This document shows, in pieces, positions 1 through 9,882 of a DNA stretch of 19,786 nucleotides. The number at the start of each line of letters is the position of its first letter. Within the stretch, counting starts at the first letter, position 1. This stretch comes from an uncultured Oscillospiraceae bacterium. GTDB taxonomy: Bacteria > Bacillota_A > Clostridia > Oscillospirales > Oscillospiraceae. The stretch is from positions 1 through 19,786 of the forward strand of contig CAAEOU010000139.1 in assembly GCA_900757695.1 (NCBI GenBank), read 5' to 3'. The notes beneath the pieces are model-generated. The model did no database searches. It had not been told where the DNA came from and saw only the letters and a program-made list of their open reading frames with translations. The position numbers and the translations under genes are program-made.

Positions 1-2
1 CT

Positions 3-52
3 AAAAAAGAAAAATCCTGAAAAACGCTGTATTACCAACGCTTTTCAGGATT
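3..52 (-). terminator. Rho-independent terminator after guaA
   Basis: Arms at 13-26 and 39-52 pair over 14 positions, with one G-U wobble in one orientation. The stem starts about 17 bases past the guaA stop. Read on the minus strand, the hairpin is followed by an almost unbroken T tract (complement of 3-12). This is a good intrinsic terminator closing the carA-carB-guaA unit. Confidence 0.85.
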
Positions 53-69
53 CAGAAAACACTAAATAT

Positions 70-1611
70 TTATTCCCACTCAATCGTTGCAGGAGGCTTG
101 GAGGTAATATCATACACGATTCTATTGATTCCCTTGACCTCATTGACAATTCTAACGCTGATCTTATCCAGCACCTCATAGGGGATACGCGCCCAGTCGG
201 CAGTCATAAAGTCGGAGGTGGTGACACCGCGGAGGGCCAAGGTATAATCGTAGGTTCTGCCGTCACCCATAACGCCCACAGAGCGCATATTGGTCAGCAC
301 CGCAAAATACTGGCTGATCTGGGTATCCAGCCCCGCATTGGCGATCTCCTCCCGGAAGATAGCGTCCGCATCCCGCAGGGTGTCGGCCTTCTCCTTGGTG
401 ATCTCACCGATGATACGGATGGCAAGGCCAGGGCCCGGGAAGGGCTGGCGCTGCACCAGATACTTGGGCAGTCCAAGTTCACGGCCCAGCTCACGGACCT
501 CATCCTTAAAGAGCATCCGCAGGGGCTCAATGATCTCCTTAAAGTCCACATAGTCCGGCAGACCGCCAACGTTGTGATGGCTCTTGATGACAGCTGCATC
601 GCCGGTGCCGGATTCGATCACATCCGGATAAATGGTGCCCTGTACCAGATAATCTACAGAGCCGATTTTCTTGCCCTCTTCCTCAAAGACCCGGATGAAC
701 TCCTCGCCGATGATCTTGCGCTTGTGCTCCGGCTCAGTCACACCGGCCAGCTTGGAGAGGAACCGCTGCTCCGCATCCACCCGTACAAAGTTGATATCCC
801 ACTTTGCAAAGGCCGCTTCCACCTCGTCCCCCTCGTTTTTCCGCATAAGGCCGTGATCCACAAAGACGCAGGTGAGCTGATTGCCCACCGCCTCTGCCAG
901 CAGAGCTGCTGCCACAGAGGAATCCACGCCGCCGGACAGTGCCAGCAGCACCTTGCCGTCTCCAACCTTCTCCCGGATGGACGCAATGGCAGTCTTGCAG
1001 TAGTCTCCCATGGTCCAGTCGCCAGCCGCATGGCATACTTCATAGAGGAAGTTGCGGATCATTTTAATGCCGTTTTCCGTATGATTGACCTCCGGGTGAT
1101 ACTGCACACCATAGAAGCCTCTTGTCTCATCGCAGATGGCAACATTAGGGCAGGCATCGGTATGGGCCACCAGCTGGAAGCCCTCGGGCACCTTTGCCAT
1201 ATAGTCGCCATGGCTCATCCACGAAACGCCCTCTTCGGGCAGGCCCTTGAAGAGCTTGCAGGCGGTATCATAATAGGTCTTGGTTTTGCCGTACTCCCGG
1301 GCAGTATCCTCCTGCGCCGCAGTGACCTGACCACCCAGGGTATGGGCCATCAGCTGGCAGCCATAGCAGATACCAAGGATTGGAACGCCCATGCGGAAGA
1401 TCTCCGGGTCATAGTGGGGGGCTTTCTCCTCATACACACTGCCCGGGCCACCGGTGAAGATGATACCGATGGGGTTCATGGCCTTAATTTCTTCCAAGGG
1501 GGTAGTATAGGGCTTGACCTCGCAGTAGACATTGCATTCCCGGACACGGCGTGCAATCAACTGATTATACTGCCCGCCAAAGTCCAGAACAATGACCATC
1601 TGATGATTCAT
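70..1611 (-). CDS. guaA: GMP synthase (glutamine-hydrolysing)
   Basis: GuaA makes GMP from XMP, ATP and glutamine, the last step of guanine nucleotide synthesis in the cytoplasm. The 513-residue length is normal. The class I glutaminase domain comes first, with nucleophile Cys82 in GICYGCQ and the His172/Glu174 pair in QYHPE. The ATP pyrophosphatase loop SGGVDSS lies at 226-232, then the XMP-binding and dimerisation domain, ending in the family-typical KPPATIEWE. The reading frame is open upstream to 1683, but I chose the ATG at 1609-1611 because an AGGAG sits about nine bases before it and the family N-terminus ([10 protein letters not shown]) begins there. It lies 74 bp after carB in the same direction, with a hairpin between them, so it is probably read partly from the carA promoter. 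Confidence 0.97.
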   Translation of the reverse strand: MNHQMVIVLDFGGQYNQLIARRVRECNVYCEVKPYTTPLEEIKAMNPIGIIFTGGPGSVYEEKAPHYDPEIFRMGVPILGICYGCQLMAHTLGGQVTAAQEDTAREYGKTKTYYDTACKLFKGLPEEGVSWMSHGDYMAKVPEGFQLVAHTDACPNVAICDETRGFYGVQYHPEVNHTENGIKMIRNFLYEVCHAAGDWTMGDYCKTAIASIREKVGDGKVLLALSGGVDSSVAAALLAEAVGNQLTCVFVDHGLMRKNEGDEVEAAFAKWDINFVRVDAEQRFLSKLAGVTEPEHKRKIIGEEFIRVFEEEGKKIGSVDYLVQGTIYPDVIESGTGDAAVIKSHHNVGGLPDYVDFKEIIEPLRMLFKDEVRELGRELGLPKYLVQRQPFPGPGLAIRIIGEITKEKADTLRDADAIFREEIANAGLDTQISQYFAVLTNMRSVGVMGDGRTYDYTLALRGVTTSDFMTADWARIPYEVLDKISVRIVNEVKGINRIVYDITSKPPATIEWE

Positions 1612-1647
1612 ACTGTCATTTCTCCTTTCGGCTGATAAAACACCCGA

Positions 1648-1670
1648 TGCGGCGCCAAATTGGCGCCGCA
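1648..1670 (-). terminator. Compact hairpin between carB and guaA (possible attenuator)
   Basis: A near-perfect palindrome with two 11-base arms around one central base lies in the 74-bp gap. On the minus strand it is followed by a weak T stretch (GTTTTAT) and then by the guaA ribosome site. It could terminate part of the carAB transcript, protect its 3' end, or set the carB:guaA ratio. The U tract is too poor to call it a full terminator. Confidence 0.5.
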
Positions 1671-1685
1671 GGGGCAAATCCATTT

Positions 1686-4600
1686 TTATACTCGTTTGGT
1701 TCCGATCTTCGTCACATCCACGGCCTTCAACTCGTTGGCGCGGCCCATGACTCTGGCCTGAATCACAGCTCTTGCAGTATCCACCGCAGTGATGACCGGA
1801 ATGGAACGCTCTGTGGCGGAACGGCGAATGGTAAAGCCATCGGTATTGTGCTTCCGGTCATTGGCCGGGGTGTTGATGACCATGTCAAACATGCCGATCT
1901 CCAGCATGTCCAGAATGGAGGGGCTCCCCTCGGAGATCCGGTTGACCTTCTGGCAGGTCACATCGTGCTTCTTCAGGAACTCATAGGTACCTGAGGTAGC
2001 ATAGAGGTGCATGCCAAGATCCTCCATATTCTTTGCGATGGGCAGAATCTCCGGCTTGTCCGCATCTTTGATGGTCAGAAGGATATTGCTGTCCTTCTTG
2101 GGGATCTGCATACCGACCCCCTTAAACGCCTTCAGCAGCGCCTGGTTGAAGTCCCGGTCAATGCCCAGCACCTCACCGGTAGACTTCATCTCCGGCCCCA
2201 GCGCCGTATCTACGTCCGTGAGCTTGGAGAAGGAGAACACCGGCATCTTTACCGCATAGTAGGGAGCCTCGGGATACAGTCCAGTGCCGTAGCCCAGATC
2301 CTTCAGCTTCTCGCCCAGCATGACCCGTGTGGCCAGCTCGATGATCGGCACACCGGTAACCTTGGTGATATAGGGAATGGTTCTGGAGGAACGGGGGTTG
2401 ACCTCGATCACATAGACTTTATCATCATAGATCACAAACTGAATATTGACCAGTCCCACCACATGGAGGGCCGTGGCCAGCCGCCGGGAATAATCCGCAA
2501 TGATCTCCTGATGGCGCTTCTCGATCTTAATGGGCGGATAAACCGAGATGGAGTCACCGGAGTGAATGCCGGCCCGCTCGATATGCTCCATAATGCCGGG
2601 GATCAGAATATCCTCGCCATCGCACACTGCGTCTACTTCCAGCTCCCGGCCCATCAGGTATTTGTCCACCAGAATGGGATGCTCCTGAGAGTACATATTG
2701 ATAATGGCCATGAAGTCCTCAATGTCCTTATCATTGTAGGCAATCTGCATGCCCTGACCGCCCAGTACATAGGAGGGGCGCACCAGCACCGGATAGCCGA
2801 TCCGATTGGCAATCTCCTTCCCCTCTTCAGCGGTAAAGCAGGTACCAGCCTCGGCCTTTTCAATGTGGGTGATCTTCAGGATCTCATCGAACTTCTCCCG
2901 ATCCTCTGCTGCATCTACACCCTCGGCATCGGTGCCAAGGATCCGCACGCCCATATTGGTGAGGTCCTGCGTCAGCTTAATGGCCGTCTGGCCGCCAAAC
3001 TGCACCACAGCGCCCCAAGGCTTCTCCAGCTCCACAATGTTCTGCACGTCCTCCGGGGTCAGCGGCTCAAAGTACAGCTTGTCTGCTACGTCAAAGTCCG
3101 TGGAAACGGTCTCCGGGTTGTTGTTCACAATGATCGTATAGCAGCCCAGCTTTTTGAGGCTCCATACCGAGTGTACCGAGCAAAAGTCAAACTCAATGCC
3201 CTGACCGATGCGGATGGGGCCGGAGCCCAGAACCAGCACCTTCTTGGGCACATCGGTTCCCTCTGCCTCATTCTCATCGTCATAGGTGGAATAGTAATAG
3301 GGTGTTGCTGCATCGAACTCTGCGGCGCAGGTATCCACCATCTTAAAGGAAGCGTGGATGTTCAGCTGATCCCGCAGGGCCTTGACCTCAAAATGGCTCT
3401 TTCCGCAGAGCTCCCCGATAAAGGCATCGGTAAAGCCATACTCCTTGGCGCTCCGCAAGAGCGCATAGTCAAGCGGCTCAGAGGCGATCCGGCGCTCCAT
3501 TTTTACAATGTCCAAGAACCGGTCCAGGAACCAGATATCCACCTTGGTCACTGCGTTGATCTCCTCCGAGGTAATGCCCCGGCGCAGAGCCTCTACCATC
3601 ACAAACAGCCGCTGATCGTCCACCAGCTCCAGACGGCTGCGGATCTCTTCGTCGGAAAGCGCCTTCAGGCTGTCCAGCTGGAGTGAATTCACATGCTGCT
3701 CCAGAGAGCGGACTGCCTTCATCAGTGCCCCCTCGAAGCTGTTGTCAATGGCCATGACCTCGCCGGTAGCCTTCATCTGCGTACCCAGCTTCCGGCTGGC
3801 GGTAACGAACTTATCAAAGGGCCACTTGGGAATCTTTACAACGCAATAGTCCAGTGCCGGCTCAAAGCAGGCGCAGGTCTTGCCGGTGACACTGTTCTTG
3901 ATCTCATCCAGGGTATAGCCCAGTGCGATCTTTGCAGCAACCTTGGCAATGGGATAGCCGGTGGCCTTGGAGGCCAGTGCCGAGGAACGGGATACACGGG
4001 GATTGACCTCGATGACCGCATATTCAAAGCTGTCGGGCTTCAGTGCGAACTGGACGTTGCAGCCGCCCTCAATCTTCAGGGCAGAAATGATGTCCAGCGC
4101 TGCGGTACGGAGCATCTGATACTCCTTATCCGCCAGTGTCTGAGAAGGCGCAACCACCACGGAGTCGCCAGTGTGGACACCCACGGGGTCGATGTTCTCC
4201 ATGTTGCAGACGGTGATCACGTTGCCGGCACCGTCCCGGATGACCTCGTACTCGATTTCCTTCCAGCCAGAGATGCAGCGCTCAATGAGTACCTGTCCCA
4301 CACGACTCAGACGAATGCCGTTGGTGGCGATCTCGTGGAGGTCCTTCATGGTATAGGCAATGCCGCCGCCGGTGCCGCCCAGGGTATAGGCAGGCCGAAC
4401 GATCACGGGCAGGCCGATCTCCTTGGCAAAAGCCATGGCATCGTCCACACTCTCCACTACCTTGGAGGTAACGCAGGGCTGTCCAATGGACTCCATGGTA
4501 TCCTTAAAGCCCTGACGATCCTCAGCCTTCCGGATGGACTCGGCGCTGGTGCCCAGCAGACGCACGCCGTACTTTTCCAGAGTGCCATCCTCTGCCAGTG

Positions 4601-4901
4601 CCATGGCCAGATTCAGCCCGGTCTGGCCGCCCAGCGTAGGAAGGATCGAGTCAGGCCGCTCCATCTCGATGATCTGGGTCACGGAGGCAGTGTTCAGCGG
4701 CTCAATATATACATGATCGGCAATGTCCTTATCCGTCATGATGGTGGCGGGGTTGGAGTTGACCAGCACCACCTCAATGCCCTCTTCCCGGAGGCTCCGA
4801 CATGCCTGAGTACCGGCATAGTCAAACTCAGCAGCCTGTCCGATGATAATAGGGCCGGAGCCCAGAACCATTACCTTCTTAATGCTTTCATTCTTCGGCA
4901 T
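1686..4901 (-). CDS. carB: Carbamoyl-phosphate synthase, large subunit
   Basis: CarB makes carbamoyl phosphate from bicarbonate, two ATP and ammonia tunnelled from CarA, feeding pyrimidine and arginine synthesis. At 1071 residues it matches the usual length of about 1070. The duplicated ATP-grasp halves are visible: each begins with a VLGSGPIxIGQ motif, once near the N-terminus and again near the middle. The C-terminal region has the MGS-like allosteric fold ([10 protein letters not shown], then [16 protein letters not shown]). The frame extends upstream to 5006, but the ATG at 4899-4901 gives the family start [10 protein letters not shown]. It has a GGAGG inside the end of carA and overlaps carA by 14 bp, so the two are probably translationally coupled. 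No frameshift or missing half is seen. Confidence 0.97.
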   Translation of the reverse strand: MPKNESIKKVMVLGSGPIIIGQAAEFDYAGTQACRSLREEGIEVVLVNSNPATIMTDKDIADHVYIEPLNTASVTQIIEMERPDSILPTLGGQTGLNLAMALAEDGTLEKYGVRLLGTSAESIRKAEDRQGFKDTMESIGQPCVTSKVVESVDDAMAFAKEIGLPVIVRPAYTLGGTGGGIAYTMKDLHEIATNGIRLSRVGQVLIERCISGWKEIEYEVIRDGAGNVITVCNMENIDPVGVHTGDSVVVAPSQTLADKEYQMLRTAALDIISALKIEGGCNVQFALKPDSFEYAVIEVNPRVSRSSALASKATGYPIAKVAAKIALGYTLDEIKNSVTGKTCACFEPALDYCVVKIPKWPFDKFVTASRKLGTQMKATGEVMAIDNSFEGALMKAVRSLEQHVNSLQLDSLKALSDEEIRSRLELVDDQRLFVMVEALRRGITSEEINAVTKVDIWFLDRFLDIVKMERRIASEPLDYALLRSAKEYGFTDAFIGELCGKSHFEVKALRDQLNIHASFKMVDTCAAEFDAATPYYYSTYDDENEAEGTDVPKKVLVLGSGPIRIGQGIEFDFCSVHSVWSLKKLGCYTIIVNNNPETVSTDFDVADKLYFEPLTPEDVQNIVELEKPWGAVVQFGGQTAIKLTQDLTNMGVRILGTDAEGVDAAEDREKFDEILKITHIEKAEAGTCFTAEEGKEIANRIGYPVLVRPSYVLGGQGMQIAYNDKDIEDFMAIINMYSQEHPILVDKYLMGRELEVDAVCDGEDILIPGIMEHIERAGIHSGDSISVYPPIKIEKRHQEIIADYSRRLATALHVVGLVNIQFVIYDDKVYVIEVNPRSSRTIPYITKVTGVPIIELATRVMLGEKLKDLGYGTGLYPEAPYYAVKMPVFSFSKLTDVDTALGPEMKSTGEVLGIDRDFNQALLKAFKGVGMQIPKKDSNILLTIKDADKPEILPIAKNMEDLGMHLYATSGTYEFLKKHDVTCQKVNRISEGSPSILDMLEIGMFDMVINTPANDRKHNTDGFTIRRSATERSIPVITAVDTARAVIQARVMGRANELKAVDVTKIGTKRV

Positions 4902-5973
4902 GTTTCTTCGCCTCCATCTTCTCAATAAACCGATCAAACAGATATCCGGTATCTCTGGGGCCGGGGGATGCCTCCGGGAGGAACTGCACCGTAAAGATCC
5001 GGCCATTCTTGTACTTGAGGCCCTCTACCGTTCCATCGTTGACATTCACATGGCTCACCGTTGCCACATCAGGGTTGACGCTCTCTGCCTTTACCACATA
5101 GCCATGGTTCTGAGAGGTGATGTATACTCTGCCCTCGTCAATATCCCGCACCGGGTGGTTTGCACCACGATGACCATATTTCAGCTTCTCCGTGGTAGCG
5201 CCAGTGGCCAGTGCCATGAGCTGGTGTCCCAGACACACCGCAAACACCACCATATCGGAGGCATAGATCTTCTTGAGTTCTTCAATAATCTGCACATTGT
5301 CCGCCGGATCGCCGGGGCCGTTGGAAAGCATCAGACCGTCAAATCCCCCCTCCAAAATCACCTCCGCAGGGGTATGTGCCGGGAACACCGTCACCTCACA
5401 TCCACGGTTTTGCAGGCTGCGGATCATATTCTCCTTCACGCCCAGATCCAGCAGCGCAACCTTGGGGCCGCTGCCGGGATAGATCTGCATCTGGGAACGA
5501 GAGGTCTTCTCCACGGTGCCCTGCACCCGATAGGCACGGATCAACTTCAGCTTTGCCTCCACATCGGGATTCTCTTCCACGGTAATCATGCCGTTCATGG
5601 TACCCTGATCCCGCAGGAGCCGGGTAATGGCCCGAGTATCCACCCCGCAGATGCCCGTGATCCGGTTCTGCTTCAAATAATCGTCCAGCGTACCCTCGTT
5701 GCGAAAATTGCTTCCACGAGGGCTAAGACGCCGGACGATCATTGCTGCAGCCCAGGGATTTCTGGACTCTTCATCTTCATGATTCACACCATAATTGCCA
5801 ATGAGGGGATAGGTCATCACTACGCCCTGTCCTGCATAGGAAGGGTCGGTCAGGATCTCCTGATAACCAACCATAGACTTATTGAACACCATCTCACAGA
5901 TACAATCTGTGGTAGCGCCCATGCTGGTTCCATGGAAGACCATTCCGTTTTCCAAAATCAAAGTTGCTTTCAT
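4888..5973 (-). CDS. carA: Carbamoyl-phosphate synthase, small (glutaminase) subunit
   Basis: CarA hydrolyses glutamine and passes ammonia to CarB. The 361-residue length is normal for Bacillota. The N-terminal CPSase small-chain domain runs from the start (LILENGMVFHG) through GVDTRAITRLLRDQG. The class I amidotransferase domain carries SNGPGDP, the nucleophile Cys at about residue 247 in AVCLGHQL, and the downstream QNHGYVV histidine motif. The final codons overlap the start of carB. Transcription probably starts about 50 nt upstream, from the promoter at 6030-6058. That leaves little room for a PyrR-type attenuator, and none of its usual hairpins is visible, so pyrimidine control is not evident from this sequence. 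Confidence 0.97.
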   Translation of the reverse strand: MKATLILENGMVFHGTSMGATTDCICEMVFNKSMVGYQEILTDPSYAGQGVVMTYPLIGNYGVNHEDEESRNPWAAAMIVRRLSPRGSNFRNEGTLDDYLKQNRITGICGVDTRAITRLLRDQGTMNGMITVEENPDVEAKLKLIRAYRVQGTVEKTSRSQMQIYPGSGPKVALLDLGVKENMIRSLQNRGCEVTVFPAHTPAEVILEGGFDGLMLSNGPGDPADNVQIIEELKKIYASDMVVFAVCLGHQLMALATGATTEKLKYGHRGANHPVRDIDEGRVYITSQNHGYVVKAESVNPDVATVSHVNVNDGTVEGLKYKNGRIFTVQFLPEASPGPRDTGYLFDRFIEKMEAKKHAEE

Positions 5974-6029
5974 TTGGACACGCTGCCTTTCTCTTACATT
6001 TATCCACTAGCTTGCGAATTCTTCTTTGT

Positions 6030-6058
6030 ATCATACCTGATTCGTACCGAAAAGGCAA
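6030..6058 (-). promoter_or_regulatory. Sigma-A promoter of carA-carB-guaA
   Basis: On the minus strand a -35 TTGCCT (complement of 6053-6058) and a -10 TATGAT (complement of 6030-6035) are separated by exactly 17 bp. The predicted transcript starts near 6023, about 50 nt before the carA ATG. No operator-like repeat overlaps it. Confidence 0.75.
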
Positions 6059-6126
6059 GGGTGCATTTTGCACGAATCGGCATAATTCCCGCATATTATT
6101 GTTGTACACATTCATTTTTTGCATAA

Positions 6127-6163
6127 AGCGGGAGGCCTGACCAGTATAGCCGGGCTTCCCGCT
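6127..6163 (-). terminator. Probable terminator after the U32-family gene
   Basis: Arms at 6127-6137 and 6153-6163 form a GC-rich stem just past the stop codon at 6174. On the minus strand the stem has one A-C mismatch and only a short TTTAT after it. The opposite strand folds slightly better, but no gene lies upstream on that strand. It may also insulate the carA promoter that follows. Confidence 0.45.
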
Positions 6164-6173
6164 GTATATTTAT

Positions 6174-7403
6174 TCATTTTGCAGTTTTCTCATCCACCTG
6201 CCGCCGCAAAATGGAATAGGGCGGTGCCTGCACAGGGAGCCTCATATGGATCTCCATCTCCGGGTGGGGACAGTAGGTGACCACTTCCCCGTCGGCGTTC
6301 CTCATTTCGCCCACCTGAATTTCCATGGGTTCCTGTCCGGGGATCAGCAGCTCCAGCGTATCTCCGGTCCAGATCCGTCCCCGCTGGGTCAGAACTGCAT
6401 TTCCTTCTTCGTCGCAAGACACCACATAAGCCGCTACATCCCAGTCCCGGATATACCGGGCATCCTCATAAAACTGCCCCTTCTCCGGCTGTCCATAATA
6501 GAAGCCCTGATAGTAGTGCCGGTGGGAGATCTTATCCACCTCTGCCCGCCATATCGGCTTCAGAGGCTCCCCCGCCATGGCTGCGTCAATGCCATGGCGA
6601 TAGGCATTGGTGACACATGCCGCATAGTAGGCAGATTTCGCCCGCCCCTCGATCTTGAAGGAGTTGATGCCCGCATCAATGAGCTCCGGAATATGGTCGA
6701 TCATATTGAGATCCCGGGAGTTCATGATATAGGTGCCATTGTCGTCCTCTTCAATGGGGAAATACTCGCCGGGACGGCGCTCCTCCATCAGCGTATACTT
6801 CCAGCGGCAGGGCTGGGCACAGGCACCGTGGTTGGCATCCCGTCCCGCCAAGTAGTTACTGAGCAGGCACCGGCCGGAAAAGCTCACGCACATGGCCCCG
6901 TGGACAAAGGCCTCCAGCTCCAATGCATCAGGGATATTCTCCCGGATCTCCCGGATCTCCGGGAAGGTCAGTTCTCTTGCCAGCACCACCCGGGTGGCCC
7001 CCATGTCATACCATGCCTTGGCCGTGTCGGCAGAAACCACCCCCATCTGCGTGCTGATATGACGCTCCACTTTCGGAGCATAACGCTCCGCCGCCTTGAA
7101 TACGCCCAGATCGCCCAGAATAAAGGCATCTACACCGATGTCCTGACAAAGCTCGAAGAAAGGCGGCATCTGCCGGATCTCCCCGGTACGGGCCAGCACA
7201 TTGGCCGTCACATAGACCTTAACCCCACGGCTGTGGCAGAATGCCACGGCCTCTTTCAGCTCTTCATCGCTGAAATTTCCGCATTTGGCCCGCATACCAT
7301 AGGACTTTCCGGCCAGATACACCGCATCAGCCCCATAGCGCACAGCCATTTGCAGCCGTTCCGGGTCTCCTGCCGGAGAAAGCAGCTCGGGTTTATTGGG
7401 CAT
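6174..7403 (-). CDS. trhP: Peptidase U32 family protein, TrhP-like (tRNA uridine 34 hydroxylation)
   Basis: This is a 409-residue U32-family protein. The start ELLSPAGDPERLQMAVRYGADAVY-like region and the family signature ELEAFVHGAMC...SGRC are clear. Further cysteines follow in CAQPCRWK, and a C-terminal U32_C-type beta domain ends in PYSILRR. Relatives TrhP (E. coli YegQ) and B. subtilis YrrN/YrrO hydroxylate uridine 34 of tRNAs in a prephenate-dependent, Fe-S-linked reaction, rather than acting as simple proteases. That function is taken from family knowledge. B. subtilis also keeps this gene near mltG (yrrL). The frame is open upstream to 7535, but the ATG at 7401-7403 has GGAGGAG eight to twelve bases before it and overlaps mltG by 11 bp. 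It is the last gene of the operon. It could instead be one of the other U32 subfamilies, so the symbol is tentative. Confidence 0.85.
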   Translation of the reverse strand: MPNKPELLSPAGDPERLQMAVRYGADAVYLAGKSYGMRAKCGNFSDEELKEAVAFCHSRGVKVYVTANVLARTGEIRQMPPFFELCQDIGVDAFILGDLGVFKAAERYAPKVERHISTQMGVVSADTAKAWYDMGATRVVLARELTFPEIREIRENIPDALELEAFVHGAMCVSFSGRCLLSNYLAGRDANHGACAQPCRWKYTLMEERRPGEYFPIEEDDNGTYIMNSRDLNMIDHIPELIDAGINSFKIEGRAKSAYYAACVTNAYRHGIDAAMAGEPLKPIWRAEVDKISHRHYYQGFYYGQPEKGQFYEDARYIRDWDVAAYVVSCDEEGNAVLTQRGRIWTGDTLELLIPGQEPMEIQVGEMRNADGEVVTYCPHPEMEIHMRLPVQAPPYSILRRQVDEKTAK

Positions 7404-8796
7404 TGACTGTCTCCTCCTCACCGTCTTCGTTGATAATGGTCTGCTGATAATAGGGCGCTTCCCCATCACCATTGTCAGCCGCTGCCTCGCCGCCCTGATC
7501 TGCGGCATCCTCTGCGGTATTCTCGGTCGTATCACCGCTGGACTGTCCGTTCAGGAAGTCCTGCTGATCCATATAGGTCTCAAAGAAGGTATGGCCGCCG
7601 TTTGCGTTCAGGGCATAGAAATAATAGTCGGTCTCATCCGGGTGAATGGCCGCCATGATACTCGACAGGCCGGGGTTGGCAATGGGTCCGGGCGGCAGGC
7701 CCTTATTCTTATAGGTGTTATAGGGGTTTTCCACCGCAAGATCGTTGGCCGTCAGTTCCGTCTTATGCTCTCCAAGCGCATATTCTACCGTGGCATCGAT
7801 CTGCAACAGCTCATGAACACGGGTGTTGAGACGGTTATAAATGACCGAGGAAATCAGACTTCTCTCCTGATCGTTGCCCGCCTCTTTCTCAATGAGAGAG
7901 GCAACCGTCAGGATCTTCCGCACATCCATCATGGCATTTGTGATCTCTTCCTCCGTAAAGCTGCCCTCGTTCTCCATTCTCGTGCGGATAGACTCATTGA
8001 GCGTCTCAATATCCGCCTTCATGGCATCAGTGAACTTATTGTCAAAGTTCAGCAGCATTTTATTAATGACCCGCACCGGATCATCGTCCACATAGAAGTC
8101 ATAGGTGTCCGGGAACAGGAACCCTTCCAGCCGGTTGGATTCCGCATAGTCAACGGACTGCAGGAAGTCAAAGTCAAACTGGTAGTTCGCCGCAGTGTTC
8201 TCCAGCTCTTCCAGCGTACATACATCGTTGTCCGCCAGCATTTCAAAGATCTGGTCGCTGGAATAGCCCTCCGGGAAGGTCAGCGTCACTGTTTTTCTGG
8301 TTTCACTGGAAGCCGCCAGACCATTTACCAGTGCATGATAGTCAAACTGCTGGTTCAGCTCAAAGGTGCCTGCGCTGAATTTGTCCGCCGCATTGCTGAA
8401 CTTCCCATAGAGCACGAACAGGAACTTATACTTGACCAATCCGTGATCCTTCAGATTCTGGGCCACATCATCCAGCGTATCATCCTCGGATACGGTAATG
8501 GTGATCACATTATCGGGCTTCGTCAGCGCCAGGATGTCATCTGCCGCAAACCACATGACCACTGCCAGCAGGAGTGACAGTCCCAACACCACCAGCATAT
8601 AAATAACGGTATGCTTCAGACTTTTTCCTTTTTTTCTGACTGGCTCGTCATCGTAGTCATCGTAATACTCGTCATCGTAATACTCGTCATCGTAATATTC
8701 CTGTTCGTCCTCATTTTCCCCAGCATCGCTGTAGGGAAGCTGCTCTTCTTCATAGCTAAGGCCATCGCCGTTGCCAGACGTATTTTTCTTCTTCAC
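7393..8796 (-). CDS. mltG: Endolytic murein transglycosylase MltG (YceG-like)
   Basis: MltG is an inner-membrane lytic transglycosylase that cuts nascent peptidoglycan strands and is thought to set their length. The 467-residue protein has a very acidic cytoplasmic N-terminus with a DEYYD tandem repeat (about 33-51) and then a basic stretch. One membrane helix follows (about 63-85), then a LysM-like segment (about 98-135) and the YceG catalytic domain. The active-site glutamate motif is LIEKEAGNDQER (301-312), followed by VIYNRL, LQIDATVEYALG and GLPPGPIANPG. The start is GTG at 8794-8796, overlapping the preceding stop as GTGA, with GGAGG eight bases upstream. This implies coupling to the cyclo-ligase gene. 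The C-terminal tail beyond about residue 425 is low-complexity and acidic. Confidence 0.95.
   Translation of the reverse strand: MKKKNTSGNGDGLSYEEEQLPYSDAGENEDEQEYYDDEYYDDEYYDDYDDEPVRKKGKSLKHTVIYMLVVLGLSLLLAVVMWFAADDILALTKPDNVITITVSEDDTLDDVAQNLKDHGLVKYKFLFVLYGKFSNAADKFSAGTFELNQQFDYHALVNGLAASSETRKTVTLTFPEGYSSDQIFEMLADNDVCTLEELENTAANYQFDFDFLQSVDYAESNRLEGFLFPDTYDFYVDDDPVRVINKMLLNFDNKFTDAMKADIETLNESIRTRMENEGSFTEEEITNAMMDVRKILTVASLIEKEAGNDQERSLISSVIYNRLNTRVHELLQIDATVEYALGEHKTELTANDLAVENPYNTYKNKGLPPGPIANPGLSSIMAAIHPDETDYYFYALNANGGHTFFETYMDQQDFLNGQSSGDTTENTAEDAADQGGEAAADNGDGEAPYYQQTIINEDGEEETVNAQ
8646..8705 (-). repeat. 15-bp tandem repeat encoding the acidic DEYYD segment of MltG
   Basis: A 15-bp unit is perfectly repeated at 8661-8675 and 8676-8690, with degenerate copies on each side (8646-8660 and 8691-8705). 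The copies stay in frame, so gain or loss of a unit would change only the length of the acidic Tyr/Asp/Glu stretch before the membrane helix. Confidence 0.85.
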
Positions 8797-9344
8797 GCCT
8801 CGCCCTCCATTTCACAATAAATTATGCCATGCTCTGTGGCCACCGCATCCATTCTGCGGTCATGAGGCTCTGTAGGGATCTCCGGTAGTAAGAGGCTACA
8901 GATTCCAATGGTTTTCCCTGTGAAGTTCACAAGGAATCGGTCATAGTATCCCTTTCCCCGCCCCATGCGCCTGCCCTTCCGGTCGAAGGCCAGCCCGGGA
9001 ACGAGAATCAAATCAATTTCTTCTGCCGGAACCATGGTCGTATCTGCCGCAGGCTCCGGTATGCCGTAGGCCCCCGGGCACAGCTCCGAAAGGGCCCGAA
9101 TATTCCTTGCCGTCATGGTACCATCAGGATTGCACCGGGGCAGCAAAAGGTTTTTTCCCCTTTTCAGGGTTTCTTCCAGTACCGGCCCCAGATCCACCTC
9201 CGGCGGAATTGCCGCATATGCCATGACTGATGCCGCCTGTGAAAACCATTCCGAGGCAAGGATCCAGCGGCACAGTGCACCATCCTCCACCGTGCGGGGC
9301 ATTTGACGGGCCCGTTTTCGAAATTCCTTCTTACTTTCGCTCAT
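8793..9344 (-). CDS. 5-formyltetrahydrofolate cyclo-ligase
   Basis: The enzyme converts 5-formyl-THF to 5,10-methenyl-THF with ATP, returning stored or inhibitory folate to the one-carbon pool. The 183-residue protein has a short basic N-terminus (KKEFRKRARQ) that aligns with the substrate/ATP-binding start of the family. The diagnostic motif DLILVPGLAFDRKGRRMGRG and the following KGYYDRFL stretch lie in the C-terminal half. The frame is open to 9383, but the ATG at 9342-9344 matches the family length and overlaps the DJ-1-type gene by 14 bp. Its ribosome site is weak, so translation probably depends on reinitiation from that upstream gene. Its stop overlaps the GTG start of mltG. Confidence 0.93.
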   Translation of the reverse strand: MSESKKEFRKRARQMPRTVEDGALCRWILASEWFSQAASVMAYAAIPPEVDLGPVLEETLKRGKNLLLPRCNPDGTMTARNIRALSELCPGAYGIPEPAADTTMVPAEEIDLILVPGLAFDRKGRRMGRGKGYYDRFLVNFTGKTIGICSLLLPEIPTEPHDRRMDAVATEHGIIYCEMEGEA

Positions 9345-9882
9345 AGACCATATACCGGGCCACGGTATCCGGGTCGTACTCACCGCCGGGCAGAATTCCC
9401 GCCAGCGTCAAGCCAAATTCAATGGCCGCACCGGGCGCCCGGCCGGTAATGAGTTTTCCATCCACCAGGGCTTCCTTCTCCGGGTGAACAATGGCCTTGC
9501 CCATCTGGGCTTCGCAGCCTGGATAGCATACCGCATGCCGTCCGTCCAGCCACCCGCGCTTTCCGAGGATGGTGGGCGCCGCACAGATGGCCGCCACATA
9601 ACGATCATGGTTCAGTGCATATTCCACCGCATCCATGGCAGACTTGCTGCCCTCAATGGATGCAACACCCCCAAGTCCGCCGGGAAGTACGATCATTTCC
9701 ATATCCGACAGCTGCATTTCCTCTACACAGACATCTGCTTCTACCTTGATTCCGTGGGCACCTGCAACGGTTTTTCCACCGATGCCCGCCATCTGCACAG
9801 GAAGTCTGGCTCGCCGCAGTACATCACAGGCTGCAATGGCCTCCACTTCTTCGAAGCCCTCGCCCAAAATAATATAGATCAT
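9331..9882 (-). CDS. DJ-1/PfpI (ThiJ) family protein
   Basis: A 183-residue single-domain DJ-1-superfamily protein. The nucleophile-elbow cysteine is Cys100 in AAICAAPTIL. The acidic residue that lowers its pKa in DJ-1 corresponds to Glu14 in EGFEEVEAI. The glycine-rich loop VLPGGLGG (65-72) and the TGRAPGAA segment near the C-terminus also fit. Family members include proteins proposed to act on glyoxal adducts, chaperone-like proteins and redox sensors; the sequence does not decide between these. It overlaps tmk by four bases (ATGA) and the cyclo-ligase gene by 14. The layout suggests it is made together with nucleotide and folate enzymes, but no specific substrate is implied. Confidence 0.92.
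   Translation of the reverse strand: MIYIILGEGFEEVEAIAACDVLRRARLPVQMAGIGGKTVAGAHGIKVEADVCVEEMQLSDMEMIVLPGGLGGVASIEGSKSAMDAVEYALNHDRYVAAICAAPTILGKRGWLDGRHAVCYPGCEAQMGKAIVHPEKEALVDGKLITGRAPGAAIEFGLTLAGILPGGEYDPDTVARYMVYERK

Noticed and set aside
1612..1685. Purine riboswitch before guaA
   Set aside because: The gap of 74 bp is too short and lacks the conserved three-way junction and terminator pair; only a simple palindrome is seen.
5974..6173. PyrR attenuator or other pyrimidine leader before carA
   Set aside because: The promoter lies only about 50 nt from the ATG, and no antiterminator/terminator pair is present after it. The hairpin at 6127-6163 is upstream of the promoter.
574..8577. Long plus-strand open frames opposite guaA, carB, carA, the U32 gene and mltG (some over 400 codons)
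   Set aside because: They mirror well-supported minus genes, lack ribosome sites and have no recognisable domains. They result from the low stop-codon density of GC-rich coding DNA read in antisense.
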